From the NCBI GenBank assembly GCA_002399975.1, contig DHER01000036.1, positions 34,904 to 98,903 on the forward strand: a DNA stretch of 64,000 bases, written 5' to 3'. Source of the stretch: Firmicutes bacterium UBA4845. Lineage in GTDB: Bacteria; Bacillota; Clostridia; Tissierellales; Sedimentibacteraceae. Each line of letters begins with the position of its first letter. Position 1 is the first letter of the stretch. Under the pieces are notes generated by a model. The model was not told the origin of the DNA. It did no database searches and saw nothing but the letters and a program-made list of their open reading frames with translations. Shown piece by piece: positions 29,139 to 38,413 of this stretch. Made by a program: the position numbers and the translations under genes.

Positions 29139-30365
29139 CTATTGAACCGATGAACTGGAATATCCGGCCGTATATCCGGAACTCCATGCCCATTGCAGAT
29201 TAAAGCCTCCGCAGTCACCGTCCACATCAAGTATTTCTCCTGATAAATACAATCCCTTAACTTTAGCCGATTCAAGGGTCTTTGGATTAACCTCCGACAT
29301 ATCTACCCCACCTGCAGTTGACTGAGCCTGCTGCCAGGTGTTGTAACCTGTAACTTCAAATTTCCACTCTTTTAATATATTTATAATTCTATAAATTTCT
29401 TTTTTATTCAGCCTGCCGCATTTTTTCCCAAGATCATTGAAGTTCGCTTCCATAAGCACCACAGGTATAAGTTTTTTATTAATAAAGCCTATCATTCCGT
29501 CTTCGATGCTTTTATAGCCTATCCTGCCAAATTTGTCGCTTAACAGCCCATATAATTCAACCTTTGATAATTGAGGAAACATATCTAAATATACAAAAAC
29601 GTCTTTCCCTTTAAGTAACTCCTCAATAATTTTCCTGCTTATCTGTAAAACAGGGGGACCTGAAATTCCGTAATTAGTAAATAATATTTCACCTTCATCT
29701 TCTCTTATGGAATTTTTGCCGTTTAACCCTTTTACAACTCCATCAAATCTTACTCCTGCCATCCTTTTAAAATATCTTCCTTTAAGCTTAAGCTGAACCA
29801 GCGCAGGAAATGGTTCTATAATTTTATGTCCGAAAGATTTTGCCAATTCATAGCCTCCTCCGTCAGAACCGAACTGCGGACCGGCTTTGCCTCCTGTAGC
29901 CAAAATAACTTTATCTGCACGATAAATTGCTCCCATGCCTATAATACTGAACTTTCCTTTAATTTTTCTTAACTGAGTAACTTCAAAATCCGTAATTTCT
30001 TCAACATTAAGCCGTTTTATCTCATATCTCAGAACATCTAAAACACTGGAAGACTGCAGAGAATTCGGATACACCTTCCCCAACGATCCAGAACGCGGAG
30101 TTATCCCCATATCTTCAAAAAAACACAGGGTTCTATCTAAATCAAAAGAATTAAGCACGTTTTCGGCAAGTTTGATATTTTTTCCGTGATATCGGCTGAT
30201 TGATATGTTCATGTTTGTATAGTTGCATCTGCCGTTACCGGTTGCCAATATCTTTTTACCTGCCTTGTTCATTTTTTCATATATGGTAACCTTCGCACCA
30301 TTTCTTGCTGCAGCTATTGCCGCAACCAGTCCTGAGGCTCCTCCCCCTATAACAGCTATATTCAT
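29139..30365 (-). CDS. HI0933/BaiN-family NAD(P)/FAD-dependent oxidoreductase
   Basis: A 408-aa flavoprotein. The N-terminal dinucleotide fold is MNIAVIGGGASGLVAAIAAARNG, followed by KKILATGNGRCNYTNMN, a signature of this family, and GGKAGPQFGSDGGGYELAKSFGH near residue 162. The C-terminal FAD contact is GLYLSGEILDVDGDCGGFNLQWAWSSG. A member of this family (BaiN) reduces bile acid intermediates, but most are uncharacterised. It starts 16 bp after another flavoprotein gene and precedes secA. Confidence 0.88.
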   Translation of the reverse strand: MNIAVIGGGASGLVAAIAAARNGAKVTIYEKMNKAGKKILATGNGRCNYTNMNISISRYHGKNIKLAENVLNSFDLDRTLCFFEDMGITPRSGSLGKVYPNSLQSSSVLDVLRYEIKRLNVEEITDFEVTQLRKIKGKFSIIGMGAIYRADKVILATGGKAGPQFGSDGGGYELAKSFGHKIIEPFPALVQLKLKGRYFKRMAGVRFDGVVKGLNGKNSIREDEGEILFTNYGISGPPVLQISRKIIEELLKGKDVFVYLDMFPQLSKVELYGLLSDKFGRIGYKSIEDGMIGFINKKLIPVVLMEANFNDLGKKCGRLNKKEIYRIINILKEWKFEVTGYNTWQQAQSTAGGVDMSEVNPKTLESAKVKGLYLSGEILDVDGDCGGFNLQWAWSSGYTAGYSSSSVQ

Positions 30366-30381
30366 AGTACCCTCATTTATT

Positions 30382-31977
30382 TTATCTATTTAATGGTCTA
30401 TATGTCTTTATTATCTGCTCGGCGGTTTTAAGTCCATCAATTGACGCAGACATAATTCCCCCGGCATATCCTGCTCCTTCACCACAGGGATATATTCCTC
30501 TAACACTGCTCTGAAAATCATTTCCTCTTATAATCCGAATGGGTGAAGATGTTCTTGTTTCTACACCTGTGAGCAATGCATCATATCTATCATAGCCTTC
30601 AAGCCACTTTCCAAAAGCGGTTATTCCTTCCGCTATACTTTCACATACATAATCGGGAAGACATTCCCATAAATTAGCAAATATAACTCCCGGTCGATAT
30701 GTTGGATAAATTTCTCCAAAGGATTTTGAAACCCTCTTTTCCTTAAAATCTCCAAACAGTTGAACAGGAGCATGATAATTGTTCCCGCCTAATTCAAAAG
30801 CACGGCGCTCAAATTGCCTTTGGAATTCAATGCCTGCCAGCGGATCATTTTCTCCTCCAAAGTCTTCCGGCCCTACGGATACAACAACAGCGGAATTTGC
30901 ATTTTCCAAGTCCCTTTCATGAAAACTCATGCCGTTGGTTACTACTCCGTATTTTTCAGAAGAGGATGCGGTCACAACTCCGCCGGGGCACATACAGAAT
31001 GTGTAACAGCTTCTGCCGTTTTTGCATTTATGAACAAATTTATAATCTGCAGGACCGAGTTTAAGATTTCCTGCCATCTTTCCGTATTGTGCTTCATTTA
31101 TCATTTTTTGAGGATGTTCCACCCTGACTCCCATTGCAAAAGGCTTAGCTTTTAATTCCAGCTTGCTGTTCAGCATTTCAAAAGTATCTCTCGCACTGTG
31201 ACCTATTGCCAGCACAAGTATGTTAGTATCAACTATATCACTTTCAGTAATAATCCTATATATGCTGTTATCTTTTATATTAATATCGGTTAGGCATTCT
31301 TCAAAACGAAATGTCCCTCCCAGCTTCATTATTTTCTTTCTTATATTTACAAGACATCCTCTAAGCAAATCAGTACCTATATGAGGTTTGTTTATATACA
31401 TTATCTCCGGCGGAGCTCCTGCCGCAACAAATTCTTCAAGAATCTTTTTCCCTCTTTTCGACCTGTCCTTAATAAGGGTGTTAAGCTTCCCATCCGAAAA
31501 TGTTCCTGCCCCTCCTTCACCAAATTGTACGTTGGATCTTTCGTTTAAGGATCCATCGCGCCAAAATTTTTCAATATCTTTTTTACGGTCCCTTACTTTT
31601 CTACCTCTTTCAATAATTATTGGATTATATCCCTTTTCTGATAAGAGAAGACTGCAAAACAAACCTGCCGGCCCACATCCTACAATTACAGGTCTGCCTT
31701 TCAATATTTTTTCTCCTGCTGCTTCAATCTCATAAACAAATGGTTCAACAACTGAAATATTATTATTCCTTTTAGGAATCTTTATTTCGCGGCAGAGTTC
31801 AACCTCTAAAGTATATATAAAAAGAATATTATCCTTTTTCCTTGCATCTATTGATCTCCTGAAAACAGACAATGAGGTTATTTCTTCTCTTTTTACTTTA
31901 AGCGCTTCTGCAGCCTTTACATACAAATCCTCTTCACTGTGGTCTATAGGAAGCTTAACCTGCTGTATTCTAATCAT
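30382..31977 (-). CDS. Uncharacterised FAD-dependent dehydrogenase (COG2509 type)
   Basis: A 531-aa flavoprotein. An N-terminal domain of about 90 residues (MIRIQQVKLPIDHSEEDLY) precedes the FAD fold, VIVGCGPAGLFCSLLLSEKGY near residue 98. Other features are NVQFGEGGAGTFSDGKLNT, a cluster of cysteines (CKNGRSCYTFCMCPGG near residue 314) characteristic of this group, and GIYPCGEGAGYAGGIMSASIDGLKTAE at the C-terminus. AGGAG precedes the ATG. The cellular role is unknown. It is operonic with the next flavoprotein. Confidence 0.85.
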   Translation of the reverse strand: MIRIQQVKLPIDHSEEDLYVKAAEALKVKREEITSLSVFRRSIDARKKDNILFIYTLEVELCREIKIPKRNNNISVVEPFVYEIEAAGEKILKGRPVIVGCGPAGLFCSLLLSEKGYNPIIIERGRKVRDRKKDIEKFWRDGSLNERSNVQFGEGGAGTFSDGKLNTLIKDRSKRGKKILEEFVAAGAPPEIMYINKPHIGTDLLRGCLVNIRKKIMKLGGTFRFEECLTDINIKDNSIYRIITESDIVDTNILVLAIGHSARDTFEMLNSKLELKAKPFAMGVRVEHPQKMINEAQYGKMAGNLKLGPADYKFVHKCKNGRSCYTFCMCPGGVVTASSSEKYGVVTNGMSFHERDLENANSAVVVSVGPEDFGGENDPLAGIEFQRQFERRAFELGGNNYHAPVQLFGDFKEKRVSKSFGEIYPTYRPGVIFANLWECLPDYVCESIAEGITAFGKWLEGYDRYDALLTGVETRTSSPIRIIRGNDFQSSVRGIYPCGEGAGYAGGIMSASIDGLKTAEQIIKTYRPLNR

Positions 31978-32196
31978 GGTGCACTCCTTAATGACATTTT
32001 AATTCTTGTTAATAACTTTATCATTATACCATATATTTAAAAATATTCTATCAATTTTTAGTTTTTGATTTTTTTTTCATTAACAATAAACATTCATAAT
32101 AAAAATTTTTTTGAGCATATTAACTGATATATGAAGCAAACCTTACAGAGCGCACAACATAAAAACTAATAAACTAATTCCTTAAAGGTGGTATTT

Positions 32197-33051
32197 ATGA
32201 ACAAAAAAAACAAGGCAGTCCTGTTGATGATCTTTTCAGCTTTTACTTTTTCTTCCATGCAAATAATCGTAAAGCTTCTGCCTGCTATACCGCTTATGGA
32301 AAAAGTATTCTTCAGAAACTTCATAAGCTTAATAATATCATATATTATTATCAGGAAAAAAAATTTAAACTGCTTTGGCCATAAAGGAAACAGGAAGTAC
32401 CTGTTTTTTCGTTATTTATTCGGATTTACAGGTATTGTGCTGTTTTTTTATACAACATCACAAATGCTGGCAGCAGATGCTGCTATACTAAATAAACTTT
32501 CCCCGATTTTTGTAATAATCCTTGCTAATTTTTTCCTTAAAGAAAAAATCAACAAAGCAAAAATCATAGCTTCGATAATATCAATATTCGGAGCGCTGCT
32601 GGTAATAAAGCCACAGTTCAATTCATCAATGCTTCCCGCAGCAGCAGGCTTTATTTCCGCAATATTATCTGCTGCTGCATATATATTTATTACAATAATA
32701 GGTAACAAAGAAAGTATTTACACCACTGTTTTTTATTTTTCGTTTTTATCATCTGTAAGCTGCACTCCGTTTTTCTTTATAGATTTTGTAATCCTTAATT
32801 TGCATGAGCTTTTTTTGCTTATACTGCTGGGGGCATTAGCAGCATTGGGCCAGATAGCATTAACATCCGCCTACAATAGCTATGAAGCTTCGGAAGTCTC
32901 AATTTATGATTATTCAAATATTATATTTTCATCACTTTTAGGATACTTATTTTTGTCGGAAGTTCCTGATACACTCAGCATATTAGGTGGATTTTTAATA
33001 CTGGGCGCATCTCTGTTTTTATATATTCGGCAAAAATATGAAACCACTTAA
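32197..33051 (+). CDS. EamA/DMT-family membrane transporter
   Basis: A 284-aa membrane protein with about ten hydrophobic helices in two repeats (EamA domains at about residues 5-135 and 145-280). I prefer the ATG at 32197 (MNKKNKAVL), preceded by AAAGGTGG. Sequence landmarks are FSSMQIIVKLLPAIPLMEKVFFRNF and NIIFSSLLGYLFLSEVPDTLSILGGFLI. Members export metabolites or take up small molecules; the substrate is not predictable. It converges on an Lrp-type gene with a 4-bp overlap of stop codons. Confidence 0.88.
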   Translation: MNKKNKAVLLMIFSAFTFSSMQIIVKLLPAIPLMEKVFFRNFISLIISYIIIRKKNLNCFGHKGNRKYLFFRYLFGFTGIVLFFYTTSQMLAADAAILNKLSPIFVIILANFFLKEKINKAKIIASIISIFGALLVIKPQFNSSMLPAAAGFISAILSAAAYIFITIIGNKESIYTTVFYFSFLSSVSCTPFFFIDFVILNLHELFLLILLGALAALGQIALTSAYNSYEASEVSIYDYSNIIFSSLLGYLFLSEVPDTLSILGGFLILGASLFLYIRQKYETT

Positions 33052-33473
33052 ATTTCTTTGTCGTTAATAGGGTTTGACATTATTATATATGTTTCTGTAT
33101 TGCCATAAAATTGTATTTTGCCTACAAGTTCTTCCAGATCAGCTATTTTTCTCAAGTATGCTTTCATTATCATACTGTGAGGGCCGGTTACATGGTTACA
33201 TTCAACTATTTCTTCAGACTCATTTGCAAATTTAAGGAAATTATCCTGTTTTTCCGGCTTAATAGATGCATTGATAAGAACACATATGGGCTTGCCAACC
33301 TTTTCATTATTAATAACTGCCCTGTATCTTTCAATTACCCCTTCATCCTCAAGCCTTTTTACCCTTTCTGCTACTGCAGGAGGGCTTAAAGATACATCCT
33401 TTCCTAATTCCTTCATTGATATTCTTCCATCTTGCTGCAAAATACTAATAATTTGAAAATCTGTATGATCCAT
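33048..33473 (-). CDS. Lrp/AsnC-family transcriptional regulator
   Basis: A 141-aa feast/famine regulator. An N-terminal helix-turn-helix (DGRISMKELGKDVSLSPPAVAERVKRLEDEGVI, about residues 15-47) is followed by a ligand-sensing RAM domain with VECNHVTGPHSMIMKAYLRKIADLEELV. It is divergent from the carboxyltransferase gene and convergent with the transporter, either of which could be its target. A 16-bp palindrome lies in the divergent gap. Confidence 0.9.
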   Translation of the reverse strand: MDHTDFQIISILQQDGRISMKELGKDVSLSPPAVAERVKRLEDEGVIERYRAVINNEKVGKPICVLINASIKPEKQDNFLKFANESEEIVECNHVTGPHSMIMKAYLRKIADLEELVGKIQFYGNTETYIIMSNPINDKEI

Positions 33474-33557
33474 TTGGCTACCGCCTTATTATATTAATGA
33501 TATTTTTAAATATGCTTTTACATTTTATGCGTTTTGTAAAAAATTATTATTTTAATT

Positions 33558-33573
33558 ATGTACAATTGTACAT
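33558..33573. promoter_or_regulatory. 16-bp palindrome ATGTACAATTGTACAT
   Basis: A perfect palindrome in the 268-bp gap between the divergent Lrp-type gene and the carboxyltransferase gene. It lies just upstream of two TATAAT-like boxes on the plus strand (33585-33598). It is a plausible Lrp-family operator for one or both genes. Confidence 0.5.
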
Positions 33574-33741
33574 TTACATGTTATTATAATGTTATAATAT
33601 ATATATTACATATTATAGCACAATATATAAACATTTTCAATAAAAAGCTTAATTTTATATGCTTAATTAAATAATTTTTCAATTAAATTAAAGAATATTT
33701 GAATTTTTAGAAAAATAGTTAAAAAATTAACGGAGGTAATT

Positions 33742-35094
33742 ATGTCTAAACTAAAAATTACAGAAACGTCTCTCAGAGACGGTCATCAATCTTTAATTGC
33801 AACAAGGTTAACCACAGATGAAATATTACCCATATTAACTGAAATGGACAAAGCGGGATATTATTCGATGGAAGTCTGGGGTGGTGCCACATTTGACGCA
33901 TGCCTGAGATATCTGAACGAAGACCCCTGGGAAAGATTGAGGAAAATCAGAGCAAAAGTTAAAAATACAAAGCTTCAAATGCTTTCAAGAGGGCAGAATC
34001 TTCTTGGATATAAAAATTATCCCGATGACATAGTGGAAAAATTCTTGAAAAATGCAATTTACGAGGGTATTGATATAGTAAGAATATTTGATGCATTAAA
34101 TGATGTTAGAAATCTTCAAAAATCTATTGAAGTAATTAAAAAAGAAGGAGCTCACTGCCAATGTGCAATATCCTATACAAAGAGCCCTGTTCACACAACA
34201 GAGTACTATTTGCAATTAATTAAAATCTTTGAAAATGCAGGAGCAGATTCGATTTGTATAAAGGATATGTCAGGAATTCTTCTGCCATATGAAACATATA
34301 ATTTAATAAAATCCATTAAAAATGTTACTAAACTTCCATTGGAATTTCACACTCACTGTACAAGCGGTTCAGCACAAATGTCCATGTTAAAAGCAATTGA
34401 AGCAGGAGTTGATATTGTGGATACGGCAATATCCCCACTATCGTCAGGAACCTCTCAGCCTGCCACAGAACCACTTGCTCTGTCTTTAATGGGTACACAA
34501 AAAGATCCTAAACTAAATATAATCAGTTTAAACAAAACCGCCGAATACTTCAAGAGCATAATGAAGAAATATCAAGATGACGGCACATACAACATAAAGG
34601 TTCTTATGACCGAGCCAAAAACACTGCAATACCAAATTCCAGGAGGTATGCTCTCAAATTTAATACTTCAGATGAAATCTCTAAACGCAATCGACAAATA
34701 TGATGCAGTCCTGTCTGAAATTCCAAAAGTAAGAAAGGATCTTGGTTATCCACCATTGGTAACTCCTATGAGCCAAATGGTTGGAGCACAAGCAGTATTC
34801 AATGTTATTTCAGGAGGAAGATACAAAATAATTCCCATCGAAATCAAGAACTACGTAAAAGGACTGTATGGCAAGCCTGCAGCTCCTATATCAAATGAAA
34901 TAAAGGAGAAAATAATAGGTAATGAAAAAGTTATTACCATAAGACCTGCAGATTTATTAACTGACGAATACGAAAATATAAAGGATGAAATAGGACAATT
35001 GGCACAAACAGAACAGGACGTATTATCTTATGCACTGTTCCCACATATTGCAAAAAATTATTTCAAAAAAAGGAATGAACTTTTACCGGTATAG
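33742..35094 (+). CDS. Oxaloacetate decarboxylase/pyruvate carboxylase-type carboxyltransferase without biotin domain
   Basis: A 450-aa carboxyltransferase. It has the metal-binding TIM-barrel signatures TETSLRDGHQSLIATRL, MEVWGGATFDACLRYLNEDPWERL, and FHTHCTSGSAQMSMLKAIEAG, then the PYC-type C-terminal region (PGGMLSNLILQMKSL). It moves a carboxyl group between biotin and pyruvate/oxaloacetate. No biotinyl domain with an MKM motif is present and none is encoded next to it, so the carrier must be elsewhere. GGAGG precedes the ATG by 6 nt. The gene stands alone. Confidence 0.9.
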   Translation: MSKLKITETSLRDGHQSLIATRLTTDEILPILTEMDKAGYYSMEVWGGATFDACLRYLNEDPWERLRKIRAKVKNTKLQMLSRGQNLLGYKNYPDDIVEKFLKNAIYEGIDIVRIFDALNDVRNLQKSIEVIKKEGAHCQCAISYTKSPVHTTEYYLQLIKIFENAGADSICIKDMSGILLPYETYNLIKSIKNVTKLPLEFHTHCTSGSAQMSMLKAIEAGVDIVDTAISPLSSGTSQPATEPLALSLMGTQKDPKLNIISLNKTAEYFKSIMKKYQDDGTYNIKVLMTEPKTLQYQIPGGMLSNLILQMKSLNAIDKYDAVLSEIPKVRKDLGYPPLVTPMSQMVGAQAVFNVISGGRYKIIPIEIKNYVKGLYGKPAAPISNEIKEKIIGNEKVITIRPADLLTDEYENIKDEIGQLAQTEQDVLSYALFPHIAKNYFKKRNELLPV

Positions 35095-35188
35095 ATAAAT
35101 ATAATAATGTTAGCATTAAATCTCCTTTTATAACAAGATGCAAGTATAGAAGTGTGTAGAAAATATATTGATAACGGAGGTTAAAAAG

Positions 35189-36649
35189 TTGAGTCTATAT
35201 AAACGCACAAAAAAATTAAATAGTGCGAAGACTTTGGAATTTGTTCCCCTGACGCCTGTTATTACCGTCCCGACACAAATTACGGTACACTTGGGCGCTC
35301 CTGACGAAGAAGCAGAAAACATAACTATTTCTTATTTAGAATATATAAGAAATGTAGCATCAAGCGAATTGTATCCTACTTGGCCTGAAAACGCACTTAG
35401 AGCAAATATTCATGCCATAACATCGGTAGCAATGAATAGAATTGTTACAGAGTGGTACAGGTCCAGAGGATATGATTTTGACATTACTAACAGTGTTCAA
35501 TATGACCAGGCATTTGTACCAAACAGAGGTATCTATGATTCCATAAGAAATATTGCCGATGAAATATTCACCCAATATATAGTTAGAGACGACCAGTATT
35601 ACCCACTTTTTGCAGAGTTTTGCGACGGAAGGATATCCCAGTGTGATGGTTTGTACCAATGGGGGACTGTCGACTTAGCTGAACAAGGATACACTCCCAT
35701 AGAAATTTTAAGGTATTATTACGGAGAAGACATAACAATAGTGACAGATGCACCTGTGGGTACAGTAGAGCCCACATATCCCGGAGAACAGCTGACATTT
35801 GGCGACTCAAGTTTAAATGTGCTAGTAATGCAGTTCTATTTGGAAAGAATCAGGGTAAATTATCCGGCAATTCCGAGTATTTTTCCGTTGGACGGATATT
35901 ATGGTGCATATACCGAAGCCTCTGTCAGTGAATTTCAGAGAATTTTCAATTTACCTGTAACAGGAACAATTGATCAGACAACCTGGTACAGAATCATATA
36001 TATTTACAATGCTGTTACAAGGTTGTCAGAATTGGCTGCAGAAGGAGCACTGCTAAACCAGCTGATTGAAATCAGCTCCGAGGTATATCTTGAAGGTGAC
36101 GTCCGCCCCGGAACTGAAATCATACAATATGGATTAAATGTATTAAGCTTATACTATCAAACTATACCAGAAATTCCTATAACAGGAATATTCGACTCTA
36201 AAACAAGGGATGCGGTTATAGCATTTCAGCAAACCATGGGACTGCCGGCTACTGGAACCGTAACTCCCGAAACATACCAAACTTTATATGATAATGTATA
36301 CGGGATACTTGATACTCTACCTCCGGAAGCTGTATATCTGCCCTACTTAAGATGGACCGGCATAGTGTACAGCCTGGGCCACGAATCTCCGGAAGTTTAT
36401 CTTATACAGGAAATGCTTTCTTATATTTCTCTTGCAGTACCTTCCATATCACCAATTGAGCCCAATGGAATTTATGATGAAGCTACTCAGGAAGCGGTAA
36501 GGACATTTCAAAACATAGAAGGCCTTGAACCAACGGGCATCGTAGATGAAGAAACATGGTACAAAATCGAAGAAGTATATAGACGCCAGAGGTTCAGCGG
36601 AATAAGCCCGGGATCGTTCACAGAATTGCCTGAAACAATTCAAACATGA
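35189..36649 (+). CDS. Peptidoglycan-binding protein with three PG_binding_1 repeats
   Basis: A 486-aa protein. I chose the TTG at 35189 because GGAGG lies 8 nt before it. The N-terminal ~170 residues (SYLEYIRNVASSELYPTWPENALRANIHAI) resemble the SpoIID-like module seen in clostridial spore and wall proteins. Three peptidoglycan-binding repeats follow, ending in YTEASVSEFQRIFNLPVTGTIDQTTW, SKTRDAVIAFQQTMGLPATGTVT, and EATQEAVRTFQNIEGLEPTGIVDEETW. There is no signal peptide. A role in the spore cortex or cell wall is likely but unproven. Confidence 0.85.
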   Translation: MSLYKRTKKLNSAKTLEFVPLTPVITVPTQITVHLGAPDEEAENITISYLEYIRNVASSELYPTWPENALRANIHAITSVAMNRIVTEWYRSRGYDFDITNSVQYDQAFVPNRGIYDSIRNIADEIFTQYIVRDDQYYPLFAEFCDGRISQCDGLYQWGTVDLAEQGYTPIEILRYYYGEDITIVTDAPVGTVEPTYPGEQLTFGDSSLNVLVMQFYLERIRVNYPAIPSIFPLDGYYGAYTEASVSEFQRIFNLPVTGTIDQTTWYRIIYIYNAVTRLSELAAEGALLNQLIEISSEVYLEGDVRPGTEIIQYGLNVLSLYYQTIPEIPITGIFDSKTRDAVIAFQQTMGLPATGTVTPETYQTLYDNVYGILDTLPPEAVYLPYLRWTGIVYSLGHESPEVYLIQEMLSYISLAVPSISPIEPNGIYDEATQEAVRTFQNIEGLEPTGIVDEETWYKIEEVYRRQRFSGISPGSFTELPETIQT

Positions 36650-36662
36650 AGCACAGCCTTAA

Positions 36663-37940
36663 CTATTTAATTACGGACTTCCCTCCCATATATGGCTGCA
36701 ATGAAGCAGGTATACTGACAGAACCGTCTGAATTTAAGTTGTTTTCTAAAAAAGCAATCAGCATCCTTGGAGGAGCAACTACTGTATTATTTAATGTATG
36801 AGCAAAATATTTCCTTTTATCACTCTCAACACGTATTTTAAGTCTCCGTGCCTGGGCATCTCCCAAGTTGGAGCAGCTCCCCACTTCAAAATATTTTTTC
36901 TGCCTTGGGGACCAGGCCTCCACATCCAGTGATTTAACCTTCAAATCCGCTAAATCACCTGAACAACATTCCAAGGTTCTTACCGGTATATCCATTGAAC
37001 GGAATAAATCAACCGTATTCTGCCATAATTTGTCAAACCAAATTTTGCTATCCTCAGGCTTGCATACTACAATCATTTCCTGCTTTTCAAATTGATGAAT
37101 CCTGTACACTCCTCTTTCTTCTATTCCATGAGCACCCTTTTCTTTTCTGAAGCATGGAGAATAGCTTGTTAACGTCTGAGGCAATGATGATTCAGGTATT
37201 ATGGTATCAATAAATTTTCCAATCATAGAATGTTCACTGGTTCCAATTAGGTATAAATCTTCGCCTTCAATCTTGTACATCATGGCATCCATTTCGTCAA
37301 AGCTCATAACACCTGTTACAACCTGGCTCCTAATCATAAAAGGAGGAATGCAGTATGTGAATCCCCGGTTAATCATGAAATCCCTTGCGTAAGATATAAC
37401 AGCTGAATGAAGCCTTGCAATGTCACCCATAAGGTAGTAAAATCCATTGCCTGCTACTTTTCTTGCACTGTCTAAATCAATACCGTTAAACTTATTCATA
37501 ATGTCAACATGATAAGGAATTTCAAAGTCCGGGACAACCGGTTCCCCGTAGCGCTGTACCTCCACATTCTCGCTGTCGTCCTTCCCTATTGGTACGCTTG
37601 GATCAATAATATTGGGAATAGTCAACATAATAGTATTAATTCTTTCATGCAACTCATTTTCATTTGTTTCTAATTCAGACAAAAGTTCAGAATTCTTTAC
37701 AACTTTTTTCTTTAATTCTTCTGCCTCATCTTTTTTGCCTTGGGACATTAACCCGCCTATTTGTTTTGAATTCTTATTCCTTTCGGCTCTCAGGTTATCT
37801 GCCTTTTGCTTTATTTTCCTGTTTTCTGCATCTAAAGCTATTACCTCGTCAACCAACGGCAATTTTTTGTCCTGAAATTTATTTTTTATATTTTGTTTCA
37901 CTATTTCAGGATTTTCTCTTACAAATTTCAAATCTAACAT
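36663..37940 (-). CDS. serS: Seryl-tRNA synthetase
   Basis: A 425-aa class II synthetase that charges tRNA-Ser. The N-terminal coiled coil covers about residues 25-105. Motif 2 is SPCFRKEKGAHGIEERGVYRIHQFEKQEM and motif 3 is the C-terminal NNTVVAPPRMLIAFLEN with the conserved Arg. The gene is preceded by a T-box leader, so its expression should respond to uncharged tRNA-Ser. Confidence 0.97.
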   Translation of the reverse strand: MLDLKFVRENPEIVKQNIKNKFQDKKLPLVDEVIALDAENRKIKQKADNLRAERNKNSKQIGGLMSQGKKDEAEELKKKVVKNSELLSELETNENELHERINTIMLTIPNIIDPSVPIGKDDSENVEVQRYGEPVVPDFEIPYHVDIMNKFNGIDLDSARKVAGNGFYYLMGDIARLHSAVISYARDFMINRGFTYCIPPFMIRSQVVTGVMSFDEMDAMMYKIEGEDLYLIGTSEHSMIGKFIDTIIPESSLPQTLTSYSPCFRKEKGAHGIEERGVYRIHQFEKQEMIVVCKPEDSKIWFDKLWQNTVDLFRSMDIPVRTLECCSGDLADLKVKSLDVEAWSPRQKKYFEVGSCSNLGDAQARRLKIRVESDKRKYFAHTLNNTVVAPPRMLIAFLENNLNSDGSVSIPASLQPYMGGKSVIK

Positions 37941-38004
37941 AATTGACCTCCAATCACTTAAACCATTATTTAATTATCATTTAATTAACTATATTAAAAT
38001 ATAA

Positions 38005-38046
38005 TAAAAAAAGATTCTTTCGTCAAAACTAAGGGACGAAAGAATC
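38005..38046 (-). terminator. Regulated terminator of the serS T-box
   Basis: GATTCTTTCGTC (38013-38024) pairs with GACGAAAGAATC (38035-38046), followed on the minus strand by eight T residues. It is the alternative to the antiterminator formed with the T-box sequence. Confidence 0.9.
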
Positions 38047-38232
38047 CGTGTTGCCACCCAAATTGCCGGCCTTAAGCCGACCACTCAAAAGTAATATAAA
38101 GGTTACCGACCTTTCGATTCATCATCGACAACTCCAAAAGCGGAAAGGTTCAGTATTACGTCGGTTCACACCACCCACCGGCTCTCTTAAGAAATACATA
38201 AACCGTAACTTTCATCATTGCTGTTACATATT
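38005..38232 (-). promoter_or_regulatory. T-box leader of serS
   Basis: On the minus strand there is a stem I apical region (GAGCCGGTGGGTGGTGTGAA near 38180), a linker with TTTGGAG, the T-box itself (TTTGGGTGGCAACACGG near 38047-38063), and then a terminator hairpin. Uncharged tRNA-Ser would pair with the T-box and favour the antiterminator. I could not fix the specifier codon with confidence; a UCC near 38137 is a candidate. Confidence 0.9.
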
Positions 38233-38238
38233 TTGCTC

Positions 38239-38267
38239 ATTATATAACATTCTATCCGATTTTACAA
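38239..38267 (-). promoter_or_regulatory. Sigma-A promoter of serS
   Basis: On the minus strand TTGTAA (38262-38267), 17 bp, TATAAT (38239-38244), placed just upstream of the T-box leader. Confidence 0.8.
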
Positions 38268-38282
38268 GCATAAGCTGAATTT

Positions 38283-38355
38283 TTTTTATACGACTTTCGC
38301 CCGAACTTTCGCCCACAGATTTCCGTGCGGCGAAAAATCGCATGCCGTATAAAAA
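38283..38355. repeat. Nested inverted repeat with a 10-bp tandem direct repeat, downstream of larE
   Basis: Outer arms TTTTTATACG (38283-38292) and CGTATAAAAA (38346-38355) enclose inner arms TTTCGCC (38307-38313) and GGCGAAA (38329-38335). ACTTTCGCCC is repeated twice within 38293-38314. The element is much richer in GC than its surroundings. It may act as a terminator or be a remnant of a small dispersed repeat. Confidence 0.45.
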
Positions 38356-38413
38356 TTTAATCAGTATGCTTTCCTCACATACACCGGACCGGGCCGCATT
38401 CACGGCGAATCTG

